Position numbers and translations under genes: made by a program | Part shown: positions 61,735-62,161 of the stretch, piece by piece | How positions within the stretch are numbered: the first letter of the stretch is position 1 | Layout of the letters: each line of letters starts with the position of its first letter | The notes under the pieces: generated by a model | Told to the model about the DNA's origin: nothing | Seen by the model: the letters and a program-made list of their open reading frames with translations, nothing else | The model's database searches: none | NCBI RefSeq assembly: GCF_017497985.1 | Contig: NZ_JAGDFV010000021.1 | Span: 1 to 62,161, forward strand | Origin: Meiothermus sp. CFH 77666 | GTDB lineage: Bacteria; Deinococcota; Deinococci; Deinococcales; Thermaceae | Direction of reading: 5' to 3' | DNA: 62,161 nt

Positions 61735-61760
61735 TCCTGGACAGAACAGTGGCCGCCGGG
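61735..61760. repeat. Partial match to the MITE-like family
   Basis: GGACAGAACAGTGGCCGCCG resembles copy B (GAACAAAACAGTGTCCGCCC) and the reverse complement of copy A (GGACAGAACACTGGCCGCC). The ends AGCGCTCTTCAC are not seen here. The rest of 61699-61837 shows no gene. It may be a decayed copy broken by the neighbouring insertion sequence. Confidence 0.45.
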
Positions 61761-61837
61761 ATGGCCGGCTACATTCAGAATATGGCTTCTTTATGTAATC
61801 ACTGGTGCTAGTTGAAAAGTAGCGGGAGAAAGGAATA

Positions 61838-61862
61838 GGGTCTGGTGTATGCGGCCAGACCC
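61838..61862 (+). repeat. Hairpin spanning the transposase start
   Basis: GGGTCTGG (61838-61845) and CCAGACCC (61855-61862) form a perfect eight-base stem; the loop tgtatgcgg contains the ATG at 61849. It could hide the start codon from ribosomes that read in from outside, a control known in other insertion sequences, or it may be part of the element end. Confidence 0.55.
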
Positions 61863-62161
61863 GAGATGCATTCTATCGCTGGAAGACGTTGCTTTGGTGA
61901 TGTACGTTGGGGTAGACGATGCCCTGCGTTCGAAGGCTGAACAGCATGAACATCAACAAGCCAAGCTCAGCCTTAGTGAGTTGGTCACCATCGGGCTGAT
62001 GTTCAGCCTCAAAGGCGGCTCATTCCGCCGGTTCTACCTGTGGCTGGTCGCCAACCTGGGTGACTGCTTCCCCCATCTACCTGAACGCACCCGTTTGCAG
62101 CGACGACTACTCCAGTACCAAGCTTTGGTCGTACATTTTCTGGCCGAACCCAGCTTGTTCT
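61849..62161 (+). CDS. Transposase, N-terminal part, cut by window edge
   Basis: The open frame from ATG 61849 (MRPDPRCILSLEDVALVMYV) runs 104 codons to the edge; ATG 61900 is another start. The stretch LSLSELVTIGLMFSLKGGSFRRFYLWLV followed by CFPHLPERTRLQRRLLQYQ resembles the N-terminal helical domain of short DDE transposases widespread in Deinococcota, close in pattern to IS982 (LS.SE..TI.L...G....FYRW...LFP.LP.RTR). The catalytic part is outside the window, so the family is provisional. Confidence 0.7.
   Translation, partial: MRPDPRCILSLEDVALVMYVGVDDALRSKAEQHEHQQAKLSLSELVTIGLMFSLKGGSFRRFYLWLVANLGDCFPHLPERTRLQRRLLQYQALVVHFLAEPSLF

Overview
The window looks like chromosomal DNA of a Meiothermus/Thermus-type bacterium (Deinococcota). 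This is inferred from high GC, a striking excess of the hexamer CTCGAG, protein-level character, and several promoters that sit almost on the start codon. It carries a nearly complete tool kit for sulfur-driven autotrophy: a full Sox thiosulfate-oxidation operon, a Calvin-Benson (CBB) operon with red-type (form IC-like) RuBisCO and its activase CbbX, and a second operon led by transketolase that contains cbbY.

Layout. 1-911: start of an IS110-type transposase running off the left edge, then dispersed repeats and the sox promoter. 912-14440 (plus strand): soxW-Y-Z-A-X-B-X-A, rhodanese, DUF302, flavocytochrome c flavoprotein, soxC-D, Rieske protein, beta-propeller protein, ccdA and a cysteine-less CsoR-family regulator. 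14497-14976: a cytochrome c on the minus strand. 15059-22178 (minus): YqhA-like protein and the operon fbp-cbbL-cbbS-cbbX-prk-rpe-fba, divergent from cbbR (22264-23157). 23171-26658: an accessory patch with a MITE-like repeat, two HEPN/MNT toxin-antitoxin-type pairs (one interrupted by a stop codon), a PLD-HicB fusion next to a SecB-like protein, and a transposase remnant. 26676-33304 (minus): tkt, comB-like, cbbY, a Dabb protein, two small paralogues, a DhnA-type aldolase and a DUF3422 protein. 33571-36350: haem ABC transporter. 36740-45220: SLAC1/TehA-type channel, trxB, a copper-protein assembly cluster (nosD-F-L-L-Y and PCuAC chaperone), a TlpA-like thiol protein and a second CsoR-family regulator with CstR-type ligands. 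45258-59495: a stress island (four universal-stress-protein genes, CBS pair, baeRF-like protein, VanW, YqjDEK-like trio, CapA, PolX, LonB-like protease, hydrolase). 59661 to the end: NYN/LOTUS protein, ferredoxin, pdxH and the start of another transposase.

Regulatory logic. Near-identical palindromes of the form ATACCC(CC)TGGGG(T/A)TA lie in or beside the promoters of the sox operon (860-876), the trxB/DUF2946-like divergent pair (38815-38831), the small-membrane-protein/TlpA pair (43725-43743) and the CsoR-family gene itself (44919-44935). This is the operator type used by CsoR/CstR repressors and suggests one regulon linking thiosulfate oxidation to thiol and copper handling. A second shared element, TTTTGG-TATTTT-GATAA, lies in the cbbR/cbb intergenic region and in front of tkt, fitting CbbR control of both carbon-fixation operons. 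Several families of short dispersed repeats punctuate the window, and two copies directly abut stop codons.
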